Shown in pieces: positions 1 to 11,242 of a stretch of DNA of 64,000 nt. A model generated the notes under the pieces. The model made no database searches, was not told the origin of the DNA, and was given only the letters and a program-made list of their open reading frames with translations. The stretch's first letter is position 1. Every line of letters starts with the position of its first letter. The DNA is taken from assembly GCA_033782935.1 (NCBI GenBank), contig JAWQEG010000128.1, forward strand, positions 1,426,001 to 1,490,000. Direction: 5' to 3'. The translations under genes were made by a program, and so were the position numbers. Source of the DNA: Petrolisthes cinctipes. Taxonomy: Eukaryota; Arthropoda; Malacostraca; Decapoda; Porcellanidae.

Positions 1-650
1 TGCTAGAATATTTTCAAAATATAGGCTAAAAACATGCTAAAAATCGATCTTTTAGGTGCCAAAAAGTCGATATCTCAAATTTAGTCCCAAAACACCCGAA
101 AATTCGATATTTAGGGGTCCCAGAAGCGATCTGTACATGCCTACTCCGTTTTAGAGTATTTTCAAAATACATGCTCAAAACATACTGAAAATCGATCTTT
201 TAGGTGCACAAAAGTCGATATGTGCATGCATCTTCAGTACCCGTTTATATCTCGAATTCAGGCTCAAAACACCCGAAAATTCAATATTTTGGGGTCCCAG
301 AAGCAATCTGTACATGCCTACACAGTGCTAGAATATTTTCAAAATATAGGCTAAAAACATGCTAAAAATCGACATTTTAGGTGCCAAAAAATCGATATCT
401 CAAATTCAGTCCCAAAACACCCGAAAATTCGATATTTAGAGGTCCCACAAGGTATCTGTACATGCCTACTCCGTGTTAGAGTATTTTCAAAATACAGGCC
501 AAAAACATACTGAAAATCGATCTTTTAGGTGCCCAAAAGTCGATATGTGCATGCATCTTCTGTACCCGTTTATATCTCAAATTCTGGCCCTAAACACCCG
601 AAAATTCGATATTTTGGGGTCCCAGAAGCGATCTGTACATGCCTACTCCG
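1..650 (+). repeat. Left-edge monomers A1 B1 A2 B2
   Basis: Monomer starts 1, 149, 326, 474. Window position 1 coincides with an A1 start. B1 here reads ctcgaattcagg, and A2 at 326 ends with the variant ggtcccacaagg, which is also seen at 4806, 10251, 14397 and 20900. No C monomer separates B1 from A2, so a 325-bp A-B dimer is present. Confidence 0.85.
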
Positions 651-1642
651 TGTTAGAGTATTTTCAAAATTCAAGCCCAAAACATGCTGAAAATCGATAT
701 TTTTGGTGCCCAAAGTCAATATGTGCATGTATCTTCTGTACCCGTTTATATCTCAAATTCAGGCTCAAAACACCCGAAAATTCAATATTTTGGGGTCCCA
801 GAAGCAATCTGTACATGCCTACACAGTGCTAGAATATTTTCAAAATATAGGGTAAAAACATGCTAAAAATCGACATTTTAGGTGCCAAAAAATCGATATC
901 TCAAATTCAGTCCCAAAACACCCGAAAATTCGATATTTAGGGGTCCCAGAAGGAATCTGTACATGCCTACACTGTGTTAAAGTATTTTCAAAATACAGGC
1001 CAAAAACATACTGAAAATCGGTCTTTTAGGTGCCCAAAAGTCGATATGTGCATGCATCTTCTGTACCCGTTTATATCTCAAATTTTGGCCCTAAACACCC
1101 GAAAATTCGATATTTTGGGGTCCCAGAAGCGATCTGTACATGCCTACTCCGTGTTAGAGTATTTTCAAAATACAGGCCAAAAACATGCTGAAAATCGATA
1201 TTTTTGGTGCCCAAAGTCAATATGTGCATGTATCTTCTGTACCCGTTTATATCTCAAATTCAGGCTCAAAACACCCGAAAATTCAATATTTTGGGGTCCC
1301 AGAAGCAATCTGTACAGTGCTAGAATATTTTCAAAATATAGGCTAAAAACATGCTAAAAATCGATCTTTTAGGTGCCAAAAAGCCGATATCTCAAATTCA
1401 GTCCCAAAACACCCGAAAATTCGATATTTAGGGGTCCCAGAAGCGATCTGTACATGCCTACTCCGTTTTAGAGTATTTTCAAAATACATGCTCAAAACGT
1501 ACTGAAAATCGATCTTTTAGGTGCACAAAAGTCGATATGTGCATGCATCTTCTGTACCCGTTTATATCTCGAATTCAGGCTCAAAACACCCGAAAATTCA
1601 ATATTTTGGGGTCCCAGAAGCAATCTGTACATGCCTACTCAG

Positions 1643-1790
1643 TGCTAGAATATTTTCAAAATATAGGCTAAAAACATGCTAAAAATCGATCTTTTAGGTG
1701 CCAAAAAGTCGATATCTCAAATTCAGTCCCAAAACACCCGAAAATTCGATATTTAGGGGTCCCAGAAGCGATCTGTACATGCCTACTCCG
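1643..1790 (+). repeat. Type monomer A1 (148 bp)
   Basis: Reference copy of the short monomer, subtype 1. It begins tgctagaata, has ataggctaaaaacatgc, then aaatcgatcttttagg, gccaaaaagtcgat, and ends with atatttaggggtcccagaag, cgatctg and ctactccg. It lacks the 29-bp segment found in B and C between gtcgat and atctcaaatt. A1 typically precedes B1 in the left part of the window and C1 in the right part. A sub-variant with ctatcttttagg instead of cgatcttttagg occurs at 13079, 19043 and 25546 and is the apparent source of the palindromes further right. Confidence 0.93.
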
Positions 1791-1967
1791 TGTTAGAGTA
1801 TTTTCAAAATACATGCTCAAAACATACTGAAAATCGATCTTTTAGGTGCACAAAAGTCGATATGTGCATGCATCTTCAGTACCCGTTTATATCTCAAATT
1901 CAGGCTCAAAACACCCGAAAATTCAATATTTTGGGGTCCCAGAAGCAATCTGTACATGCCTACTCAG
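1791..1967 (+). repeat. Type monomer B1 (177 bp)
   Basis: Reference copy of the long monomer, subtype 1. It begins tgttagagta and is recognised by tacatgctcaaaacatactg, ggtgcacaaaagtcgat, gcatgcatcttcagtaccc, caggctcaaaac and attcaatattttgggg. The 29 bp absent from A lie at 1862-1890 and contain the perfect 8-bp palindrome tgcatgca. I counted 66 G+C in 177 bases of a B1 consensus, about 37%. The length of 177 is a multiple of three, so reading frames run through consecutive B monomers by chance. Confidence 0.93.
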
Positions 1968-2143
1968 TGTTAAAGTATTTTCGAAATACAGGCCCAAAAC
2001 ATGCTGAAAATCGATATTTTAGATGCCCAAAGTCAATATGTGCATGTATCTTCTGTACCCGTTTATATCTCAAATTCAGGCTCAAAACACCCGAAAATTC
2101 AATATTTTGGGGTCCCAGAAGCAATCTGTACATGCCTACACAG
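1968..2143 (+). repeat. Type monomer C1 (176 bp)
   Basis: Reference copy of the second long monomer, subtype 1. It resembles B but reads tacaggcccaaaacatgctg, atcgatattttagatgccc, caaagtcaatatg (one base shorter than aaaagtcgatatg in B) and gcatgtatcttctgtaccc, and it ends gcctacacag before an A2 monomer. This particular copy has the local variants gttaaagtattttcg near its start. C1 dominates the right third of the window, where B1 is mostly absent. Confidence 0.92.
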
Positions 2144-2291
2144 TGCTAGAATATTTTCAAAATATAGGCTAAAAACATGCTAAAAATCGACATTTTAGGT
2201 GCCAAAAAATCGATATCTCAAATTCAGTCCCAAAACACCCGAAAATTCGATATTTAGAGGTCCCAGAAGGTATCTGTTCATGCCTACTCCG
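2144..2291 (+). repeat. Type monomer A2 (148 bp)
   Basis: Short monomer, subtype 2. It differs from A1 by aaatcgacattttagg in place of atcgatcttttagg, gccaaaaaatcgat in place of aaaagtcgat, and a 3' end reading tttagaggtcccagaagg, tatctg rather than aggggtcccagaag, cgatctg. A2 normally precedes B2, or C1/C2 in the right part. Chimeras with an A2 5' half and an A1 3' half occur, for example at 19721, 30134 and 52737. Confidence 0.92.
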
Positions 2292-2468
2292 TGTTAGAGT
2301 ATTTTCAAAATACAGGCCAAAAACATACTGAAAATCGATCTTTTAGGTGCCCAAAAGTCGATATGTGCATGCATCTTCTGTACCCGTTTATATCTCAAAT
2401 TCTGGCCCTAAGCACCCGAAAATTCGATATTTTGGGGTCCCAGAAGCGATCTGTACATGCCTACTCCG
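2292..2468 (+). repeat. Type monomer B2 (177 bp)
   Basis: Long monomer, subtype 2. It is recognised by tacaggccaaaaacatactg, ggtgcccaaaagtcgat, gcatgcatcttctgtaccc, ctggccctaa, attcgatattttgggg and an agcgatctg 3' end with ctactccg. It keeps the CpG-containing forms (ttcgat, agcgat) where B1 and C carry ttcaat and agcaat. A common sub-variant, as at 975, starts tgttaaagta and reads cggtcttttagg. Confidence 0.92.
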
Positions 2469-2644
2469 TGTTAGAGTATTTTCAAAATTCAGGCCCAAAA
2501 CATGCTGAAAATCGATATTTTTGGTGCCCAAAGTCAATATGTGCATGTATCTTCTGTACCCGTTTATATCTCGAATTCAGGCTCAAAACACCCGAAAATT
2601 CAATATTTTGGGGTCCCAGAAGCAATCTGTACATGCCTACTCAG
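2469..2644 (+). repeat. Type monomer C2 (176 bp)
   Basis: Long monomer, subtype 2. It shares the C length and the caaagtcaatatg marker but has aaaattcaggcccaaaac (or attcaagccc) and atcgatatttttggtgccc. Many C2 copies, for example 1152, 3296, 5131, 6123 and 7440, are 166 bp because 10 bp are missing just before the next A monomer (ctgtacagtgc instead of ctgtacatgcctacacagtgc); I call these C2d. A 165-bp form (C2', with cttaaatcg) is found at 4316, 12914, 18878, 25381 and 29397. Confidence 0.92.
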
Positions 2645-4628
2645 TGCTAGAATATTTTCAAAATATAGGCTAAAAACATGCTAAAAATCGATCTTTTAGG
2701 TGCCAAAAATTCGATATCTCAAATTCAGTCCCAAAACACCCGAAAATTCGATAGTTAGGGGTCCCAGAAGCGATCTGTACATGCCTACTCCGTTTTTAGA
2801 GTATTTTCAAAATAAATGCTCAAAACATACTGAAAATCGATCTTTTAGGTGCACAAAAGTCGATATGTGCATGCATCTTCAGTACCCGTTTATATCTCAA
2901 ATTCAGGCTCAAAACACCCGAAAATTCAATATTTTGGGGTCCCAGAAGCAATCTGTACATGCCTACACAGTGCTAGAATATTTTCAAAATATAGGCTAAA
3001 AACATGCTAAAAATCGACATTTTAGGTGCCAAAAAATCGATATCTCAAATTCAGTCCCAAAACACCAGAAAATTCGATATTTAGAGGTCCCAGAAGGTAT
3101 CTGTACATGCCTACTCCGTGTTAGAGTATTTTCAAAATACAGGCCAAAAACATACTGAAAATCGATCTTTTAGGTGCCCAAAAGTCGATATGTGCATGCA
3201 TCTTCTGTACCCGTTTATATCTCAAATTTTGGCCCTAAACACCCGAAAATTCGATATTTTGGGGTCCCAGAAGCGATCTGTACATGCCTACTCCGTGTTA
3301 GAGTATTTTCAAAATACAGGCCCAAAACATGCTGAAAATCGATATTTTTGGTGCCCAAAGTCAATATGTGCATGTATCTTCTGTACCCGTTTATATCTCA
3401 AATTCAGGCTCAAAACACCCGAAAATTCAATATTTTGGGGTCCTAGAAGCAATCTGTACAGTGCTAGAATATTTTCAAAATATAGGCTAAAAACATGCTA
3501 AAAATCGATCTTTTAGGTGCCAAAAAGTCGATATCTCAAATTCAGTCCCAAAACACCCGAAAATTCGATATTTAGGGGTCCCAGAAGCGATCTGTACATG
3601 CCTACTCCGTTTTAGAGTATTTTCAAAATACATGCTCAAAACATACTGAAAATCGATCTTTTAGGTGCACAAAAGTCGATATGTGCATGCATCTTCAGTA
3701 CCCGTTTATATCTCAAATTCAGGCTCAAAACACCCGAAAATTCAATATTTTGGGGTCCCAGAAGCAATCTGTACATGCCTACTCAGTGTTAGAGTATTTT
3801 CAAAATACAGGCCCAAAACATGCTGAAAATCGATATTTTAGATGCCCAAAGTCAATATGTGCATGTATCTTCTGTACCCGTTTATATCTCAAATTCAGGC
3901 TCAAAACACCCGAAAATTCAATATTTTGGGGTCCCAGAAGCAATCTGTACATGCCTACTCAGTGTTAGAGTATTTTCAAAATACAGGCCCAAAACATACT
4001 GAAAATCGATCTTTTAGGTGCACAAAAGTCGATATGTGCATGCATCTTCAGTACCCGTTTATATCTCAAATTCAGGCTCAAAACACCCAAAAATTCAATA
4101 TTTTGGGGTCCCAGAAGCAATCTGTACATGCCTACTCAGTGTTAGAGTATTTTCAAAATACAGGCCCAAAACATGCTGAAAATCGATATTTTAGATGCCC
4201 AAAGTCAATATGTGCATGTATCTTCTGTACCCGTTTATATCTCAAATTCAGGCTCAAAACACCCGAAAATTCAATATTTTGGGGTCCCAGAAGCAATCTG
4301 TACATGCCTACTCAGTGTTAGAGTATTTTCAAAATTCAGGCCCAAAACATGCTTAAATCGATATTTTTGGTGCCCAAAGTCAATATGTGCATGTATCTTC
4401 TGTACCCGTTTATATCTCGAATTCAGGCTCAAAACACCCGAAAATTCAATATTTTGGGGTCCCAGAAGCAATCTGTACAGTGCTAGAATATTTTCAAAAT
4501 ATAGGCTAAAAACATGCTAAAAATCGATCTTTTAGGTGCCAAAAAGTCGATATCTCAAATTCAGTCCCAAAACACCCGAAAATTCGATATTTAGGGGTCC
4601 CAGAAGCGATCTGTACATGCCTACTCCG

Positions 4629-5797
4629 TTTTAGAGTATTTTCAAAATACATGCTCAAAACATACTGAAAATCGATCTTTTGGGTGCACAAAAGTCGATA
4701 TGTGCATGCATCTTCAGTACCCGTTTATATCTCAAATTCAGGCTCAAAACACCCGAAAATTCAATATTTTGGGGTCCCAGAAGCAATCTGTACATGCCTA
4801 CACAGTGCTAGAATATTTTCAAAATATAGGCTAAAAACATGCTAAAAATCGACATTTTAGGTGCCAAAAAATCGATATCTCAAATTCAGTCCCAAAACAC
4901 CCGAAAATTCGATATTTAGAGGTCCCACAAGGTATCTGTACATGCCTACTCCGTGTTAGAGTATTTTCAAAATACAGGCCAAAAACATACTGAAAATCGA
5001 TCTTTTAGGTGCCCAAAAGTCGATATGTGCATGCATCTTCTGTACCCGTTTATATCTCAAATTCTGGCCCTAAACACCCGAAAATTCGATATTTTGGGGT
5101 CCCAGAAGCGATCTGTACATGCCTACTCCGTGTTAGAGTATTTTCAAAATTCAGGCCCAAAACATGCTGAAAATCGATATTTTTGGTGCCCAAAGTCAAT
5201 ATGTGCATGTATCTTCTGTACCCGTTTATATCTCGAATTCAGGCTCAAAACACCCGAAAATTCAATATTTTGGGGTCCCAGAAGCAATCTGTACAGTGCT
5301 AGAATATTTTCAAAATATAGGCTAAAAACATGCTAAAAATCGACATTTTAGGTGCCAAAAAATCGATATCTCAAATTCAGTCCAAAAACACCCGAAAATT
5401 CGATATTTAGAGGTCCCAGAAGGTATCTGTACATGCCTACACTGTGTTAGAGTATTTTCAAAATACAGGCCAAAAACATACTGAAAATCGGTCTTTTAGG
5501 TGCCCAAAAATCGATATGTGCATGCATCTTCTGTACCCGTTTATATCTCAAATTTTGGCCCTAAACACCCGAAAATTCGATATTTTGGGGTCCCAGAAGC
5601 GATCTGTACATGCCTACTCCGTGTTAGAGTATTTTGAAAATACATTCCAAAAACATGCTGAAAATCGATATTTTTGGTGTCCAAAGTCAATATGTGCATG
5701 TATCTTCTGTACCCGTTTATATCTCAAATTCAGGCTCAAAACAACCGAAAATTCAATATTATGGGGTCCCAGAAGCAATCTGTACATGCCTACACAG
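4629..5797 (+). repeat. Linking block B1 A2 B2 C2d A2 B2 C2
   Basis: Starts 4629, 4806, 4954, 5131, 5297, 5445, 5622. The B1 carries tttgggtgcac. The C2 at 5622 is unusually divergent, with attttgaaaatacattcc, ggtgtccaaag and acaaccgaaaa, and looks like an older copy not recently homogenised. Confidence 0.8.
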
Positions 5798-7439
5798 TGC
5801 TAGAATATTTTCAAAATATAGGGTAAAAACATGCTAAAAATCGACATTTTAGGTGCCAAAAAATCGATATCTCAAATTCAGTCCCAAAACACCCGAAAAT
5901 TCGATATTTAGGGGTCCCAGAAGGAATCTGTACATGCCTACACTGTGTTAAAGTATTTTCAAAATACAGGCCAAAAACATACTGAAAATCGGTCTTTTAG
6001 GTGCCCAAAAGTCGATATGTGCATGCATCTTCTGTACCCGTTTATATCTCAAATTTTGGCCCTAAACACCCGAAAATTCGATATTTTGGGGTCCCAGAAG
6101 CGATCTGTACATGCCTACTCCGTGTTAGAGTATTTTCAAAATACAGGCCAAAAACATGCTGAAAATCGATATTTTTGGTGCCCAAAGTCAATATGTGCAT
6201 GTATCTTCTGTACCCGTTTATATCTCAAATTCAGGCTCAAAACACCCGAAAATTCAATATTTTGGGGTCCCAGAAGCAATCTGTACAGTGCTAGAATATT
6301 TTCAAAATATAGGCTAAAAACATGCTAAAAATCGATCTTTTAGGTGCCAAAAAGTCGATATCTCAAATTCAGTCCCAAAACACCCGAAAATTAGATATTT
6401 AGGGGTCCCAGAAGCGATCTGTACATGCCTACTCCGTTTTAGAGTATTTTCAAAATACATGCTCAAAACATACTGAAAATCGATCTTTTAGGTGCACAAA
6501 AGTCGATATGTGCATGCATCTTCTGTACCCGTTTATATCTCGAATTCAGGCTCAAAACACCCGAAAATTCAATATTTTGGGGTCCCAGAAGCAATCTGTA
6601 CATGCCTACTCAGTGCTAGAATATTTTCAAAATATAGGCTAAAAACATGCTAAAAATCGATCTTTTAGGTGCCAAAAAGTCGATATCTCAAATTCAGTCC
6701 CAAAACACCCGAAAATTCGATATTTAGGGGTCCCAGAAGCGATCTGTACATGCCTACTCCGTGTTAGAGTATTTTCAAAATACATGCTCAAAACATACTG
6801 AAAATCGATCTTTTAGGTGCACAAAAGTCGATATGTGCATGCATCTTCAGTACCCGTTTATATCTCAAATTCAGGCTCAAAACACCCGAAAATTCAATAT
6901 TTTGGGGTCCCAGAAGCAATCTGTACATGCCTACTCAGTGTTAGAGTATTTTCGAAATACAGGCCCAAAACATGCTGAAAATCGATATTTTAGATGCCCA
7001 AAGTCAATATGTGCATGTATCTTCTGTACCCGTTTATATCTCAAATTCAGGCTCAAAACACCCGAAAATTCAATATTTTGGGGTCCCAGAAGCAATCTGT
7101 ACATGCCTACACAGTGCTAGAATATTTTCAAAATATAGGCTAAAAACATGCTAAAAATCGACATTTTAGGTGCCAAAAAATCGATATCTCAAATTCAGTC
7201 CCAAAACACCAGAAAATTCGATATTTAGAGGTCCCAGAAGGTATCTGTTCATGCCTACTCCGTGTTAGAGTATTTTCAAAATACAGGCCAAAAACATACT
7301 GAAAATCGATCTTTTAGGTGCCCAAAAGTCGATATGTGCATGCATCTTCTGTACCCGTTTATATCTCAAATTTTGGCCCTAAACACCCGAAAATTCGATA
7401 TTTTGGGGTCCCAGAAGCGATCTGTACATGCCTACTCCG
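5798..7439 (+). repeat. Re-copy of 827-2468 (offset 4971)
   Basis: Order A2 5798, B2 5946, C2d 6123, A1 6289, B1 6437, A1 6614, B1 6762, C1 6939, A2 7115, B2 7263. Private markers shared with the source include atagggtaaaaac in the A2 and ttcgaaatacaggc in the C1. Differences include attagatattt near 6390 and caccagaaaa near 7207. This is a partial duplicate of block P. Confidence 0.82.
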
Positions 7440-9257
7440 TGTTAGAGTATTTTCAAAATACAGGCCAAAAACATGCTGAAAATCGATATTTTTAGTGCCC
7501 AAAGTCAATATGTGCATGTATCTTCTGTACCCGTTTATATCTCAAATTCAGGCTCAAAACACCCGAAAATTCAATATTTTGGGGTCCTAGAAGCAATCTG
7601 TACAGTGCTAGAATATTTTCAAAATATAGGCTAAAAACATGCTAAAAATCGATCTTTTAGGTGCCAAAAAGTCGATATCTCAAATTTAGTCCCAAAACAC
7701 CCGAAAATTCGATATTTAGGGGTCCCAGAAGCGATCTGTACATGCCTACTCCGTTTTAGAGTATTTTCAAAATACATGCTCAAAACATACTGAAAATCGA
7801 TCTTTTAGGTGCACAAAAGTCGATATGTGCATGCATCTTCAGTACCCGTTTATATCTCAAATTCAGGCTCAAAACACCCGAAAATTCAATATTTTGGGGT
7901 CCCAGAAGCAATCTGTACATGCCTACTCAGTGTTAGAGTATTTTCAAAATACAGGCCCAAAACATGCTGAAAATCGATATTTTAGATGCCCAAAGTCAAT
8001 ATGTGCATGTATCTTCTGTACCCGTTTATATCTCAAATTCAGGCTCAAAACACCGGAAAATTCAATATTTTGGGGTCCCAGAAGCAATCTGTACATGCCT
8101 ACACAGTGCTAGAATATTTTCAAAATATAGGCTAAAAACATGCTAAAAATCGACATTTTAGGTGCCAAAAAATCGATATCTCAAATTCAGTCACAAAACA
8201 CCCGAAAATTCGATATTTAGAGGTCCCAGAAGGTATCTGTACATGCCTACTCCGTGTTAGAGTATTTTCAAAATACAGGCCAAAAACATACTGAAAATCG
8301 ATCTTTTAGGTGCCCAAAAGTCGATATGTGCATGCATCTTCTGTACCCGTTTATATCTCAAATTCTGGCCCTAAGCACCCGAAAATTCGATATTTTGGGG
8401 TCCCAGAAGCGATCTGTACATGCCTACTCCGTGTTAGAGTATTTTCAAAATTCAGGCCCAAAACATGCTGAAAATCGATATTTTTGGTGCCCAAAGTCAA
8501 TATGTGCATGTATCTTTTGTACCCGTTTATATCTCGAATTCAGGCTCAAAACACCCGAAAATTCAATATTTTGGGGTCCCAGAAGCAATCTGTACATGCC
8601 TACTCAGTGCTAGAATATTTTCAAAATATAGGCTAAAAACATGCTAAAAATCGATCTTTTAGGTGCCAAAAATTCGATATCTCAAATTCATTCACAAAAC
8701 ACGCGAAAATTCGATAGTTAGGGGTCCCAGAAGCGATCTGTACATGCCTACTCCGTTTTAGAGTATTTTCAAAATAAATGCTCAAAACATACTGAAAATC
8801 GATCTTTTAGGTGCACAAAAGTCGATATGTGCATGCATCTTCAGTACCCGTTTATATCTCAAATTCAGGCTCAAAACACCCGAAAATTCAATATTTTGGG
8901 GTCCCAGAAGCAATCTGTACATGCCTACACAGCGCGAGAATATTTTCAAAATATAGGCTAAAAACATGCTAAAAATCGACATTTTAGGTGCCAAAAAATC
9001 GATATCTCAAATTCAGTCCCAAAACACCAGAAAATTCGATATTTAGAGGTCCCAGAAGGTATCTGTACATGCCTACTCCGTGTTAGAGTATTTTCAAAAT
9101 ACAGGCCAAAAACATACTGAAAATCGATCTTTTAGGTGCCCAAAAGTCGATATGTGCATGCATCTTCTGTACCCGTTTATATCTCAAATTTTGGCCCTAA
9201 ACACCCGAAAATTCGATATTTTGGGGTCCCAGAAGCGATCTGTACATGCCTACTCCG
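7440..9257 (+). repeat. C2d plus hexamer plus A1 B1 A2 B2
   Basis: Starts C2d 7440, A1 7606, B1 7754, C1 7931, A2 8107, B2 8255, C2 8432, A1 8608, B1 8756, A2 8933, B2 9081. 7606-8607 is an intact 1002-bp hexamer. The A1 at 8608 has private changes (attcattcacaaaacacgcg) and the A2 at 8933 starts gcgcgagaat, so this stretch is less homogenised than block P. Confidence 0.82.
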
Positions 9258-11242
9258 TGTTAGAGTATTTTCAAAATACAGGCCTAAAACATGCTGAAAA
9301 TCGATATTTTTGGTGCCCAAAGTCAATATGTGCATGTATCTTCTGTACCCGTATATATCTCAAATTCAGGCTCAAAACACCCGAAAACTCAATATTTTTT
9401 GGGTCCCAGAAGCAATCTGTACAGTGCTAGAATATTTTCAAAATATAGGCTAAAAACATGCTAAAAATCGATCTTTTAGGTGCCAAAAAGTCGATATCTC
9501 AAATTCAGTCCCAAAACACCCGAAAATTCGATATTTAGGGGTCCCAGAAGCGATCTGTAAATGCCTACTCCGTGTTAGAGTATTTTCAAAATACATGCTC
9601 AAAACATACTGAAAATCGATCTTTTAGGTGCACAAAAGTCGATATGTGCATGTATCTTCTGTACCCGTTTATATCTCAAATTCAGGCTCAAAACACCCAA
9701 AAATTCAATATTTTGGGGTCCCAGAAGCAATCTGTACATGCCTACACAGTGCTAGAATATTTTCAAAATATAGGCTAAAAACATGCTAAAAATCGACATT
9801 TTAGGTGCCAAAAAATCGATATCTCAAATTCAGTCCCAAAACACCCGAAAATTCGATATTTAGGGGTCCCAGAAGGTATCTGTACATGCCTACTCCGTGT
9901 TAGAGTATTTTCAAAATACAGGCCAAAAACATACTGAAAATCGATCTTTTAGGTGCCCAAAAGTCGATATGTGCATGCATCTTCTGTACCCGTTTATATC
10001 TCAAATTCTGGCCCTAAACACCCGAAAATTCGATATTTTGGGGTCCCAGAAGCGATCTGTACATGCCTACTCCGTGTTAGAGTATTTTCAAAATTCAGGC
10101 CCAAAACATGCTGAAAATCGATATTTTTGGTGCCCAAAGTCAATATGTGCATGTATCTTCTGTACCCGTTTATATCTCGAATTCAGGCTCAAAACACCCG
10201 AAAATTCAATATTTTGGGGTCCCAGAAGCAATCTGTACATGCCTACACAGTGCTAGAATATTTTCAAAATATAGGCTAAAAACATGCTAAAAATCGACAT
10301 TTTAGGTGCCAAAAAATCGATATCTCAAATTCAGTCCCAAAACACCCGAAAATTCGATATTTAGAGGTCCCACAAGGTATCTGTACATGCCTACTCCGTG
10401 TTAGAGTATTTTCAAAATACAGGCCAAAAACATACTGAAAATCGATCTTTTAGGTGCCCAAAAGTCGATATGTGCATGCATCTTCTGTACCCGTTTATAT
10501 CTCAAATTCTGGCCCTAAACACCCGAAAATTCGATATTTTGGGGTCCCAGAAGCGATCTGTACATGCCTACTCCGTGTTAGAGTATTTTCAAAATTCAAG
10601 CCCAAAACATGCTGAAAATCGATATTTTTGGTGCCCAAAGTCAATATGTGCATGTATCTTCTGTACCCGTTTATATCTCAAATTCAGGCTCAAAACACCC
10701 GAAAATTCAATATTTTGGGGTCCCAGAAGCAATCTGTACAGTGCTAGAATATTTTCAAAATATAGGCTAAAAACATGCTAAAAATCGACATTTTAGGTGC
10801 CAAAAAATCGATATCTCAAATTCAGTCCCAAAACACCCGAAAATTCCATATTTAGGGGTCCCAGAAGGAATCTGTACATGCCTACACTGTGTTAAAGTAT
10901 TTTCAAAATACAGGCCAAAAACATACTGAAAATCGGTCTTTTAGGTGCCCAAAAGTCGATATGTGCATGCATCTTCTGTACCCGTTTATATCTCAAATTC
11001 TGGCCCTAAACACCCGAAAATTCGATATTTTGGGGTCTTAGAAGCGATCTGTACATGCCTACTCCGTGTTAGAGTATTTTCAAAATTCAAGCCCAAAACA
11101 TGCTGAAAATCGATATTTTTGGTGCCCAAAGTCAAATTGTGCATGTATCTTCTGTACCCGTTTATATCTCAAATTCAGGCTCAAAACACCCGAAAATTCA
11201 ATATTTTGGGGTCCCAGAAGCAATCTGTACATGCCTACTCAG
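9258..11242 (+). repeat. Block Q, first copy (1985 bp, 12 monomers)
   Basis: Order: C2d 9258 (167 bp, with an enlarged T run ending tttgggtccc), A1 9425, B1 9573, A2 9750, B2 9898, C2 10075, A2 10251, B2 10399, C2d 10576, A2 10742, B2 10890, C2 11067. It recurs at 13404-15388 (offset 4146), including the ggggtcttagaagc variant of the B2 at 10890/15036 and the gtaaatgcctactcc variant of the A1 at 9425/13571. Confidence 0.83.

Larger units (their letters stand above)
1643..2644 (+). repeat. Hexameric higher-order repeat A1-B1-C1-A2-B2-C2, 1002 bp
   Basis: This is the most complete HOR unit: monomer starts 1643, 1791, 1968, 2144, 2292, 2469. It is effectively two 501-bp trimers that diverged into subtypes 1 and 2. 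Intact copies also lie at 7606-8607, 16205-17206 and 22708-23709; 6614-7605 is the same order with the 10-bp deletion in C2. Most other orders in the window can be derived from it by losing or repeating one or two monomers, so I take it as the parental unit (inference). Confidence 0.85.
651..4628 (+). repeat. Block P, first copy (3978 bp, 24 monomers)
   Basis: Order: C2 651, A2 827, B2 975, C2d 1152, A1 1318, B1 1466, A1 1643, B1 1791, C1 1968, A2 2144, B2 2292, C2 2469, A1 2645, B1 2793 (178 bp, extra T at the start), A2 2971, B2 3119, C2d 3296, A1 3462, B1 3610, C1 3787, B1' 3963, C1 4140, C2' 4316, A1 4481. The same order with the same private variants (gatagttagggg in A at 2645, aaataaatgctc in B at 2793, gtcctagaagc in C2d at 3296) recurs at 15213-19190 (offset 14562) and 21716-25693 (offset 21065). 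Confidence 0.85.

Noticed and set aside
1643..1790. Plant telomere-like TTTAGGG in A monomers (atatttaggggtccc)
   Set aside because: It occurs once per A monomer, is never tandem, and is replaced by tttagagg in A2. It gives no support for telomeric DNA or for a plant origin.
1791..1967. CENP-B box
   Set aside because: I looked for the TTCG....A..CGGG core on both strands. The monomers contain ttcg and, in complement, ttcggg, but not with the required spacing and central A.
1791..1967. RY-type CATGCA element and TATA-like tttatatc as a functional promoter
   Set aside because: Both are short, expected by chance in an A/T-rich monomer, and lie inside the 29-bp segment and its border. The catgca match is lost in C (catgta). 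Nothing ties them to a transcription unit.
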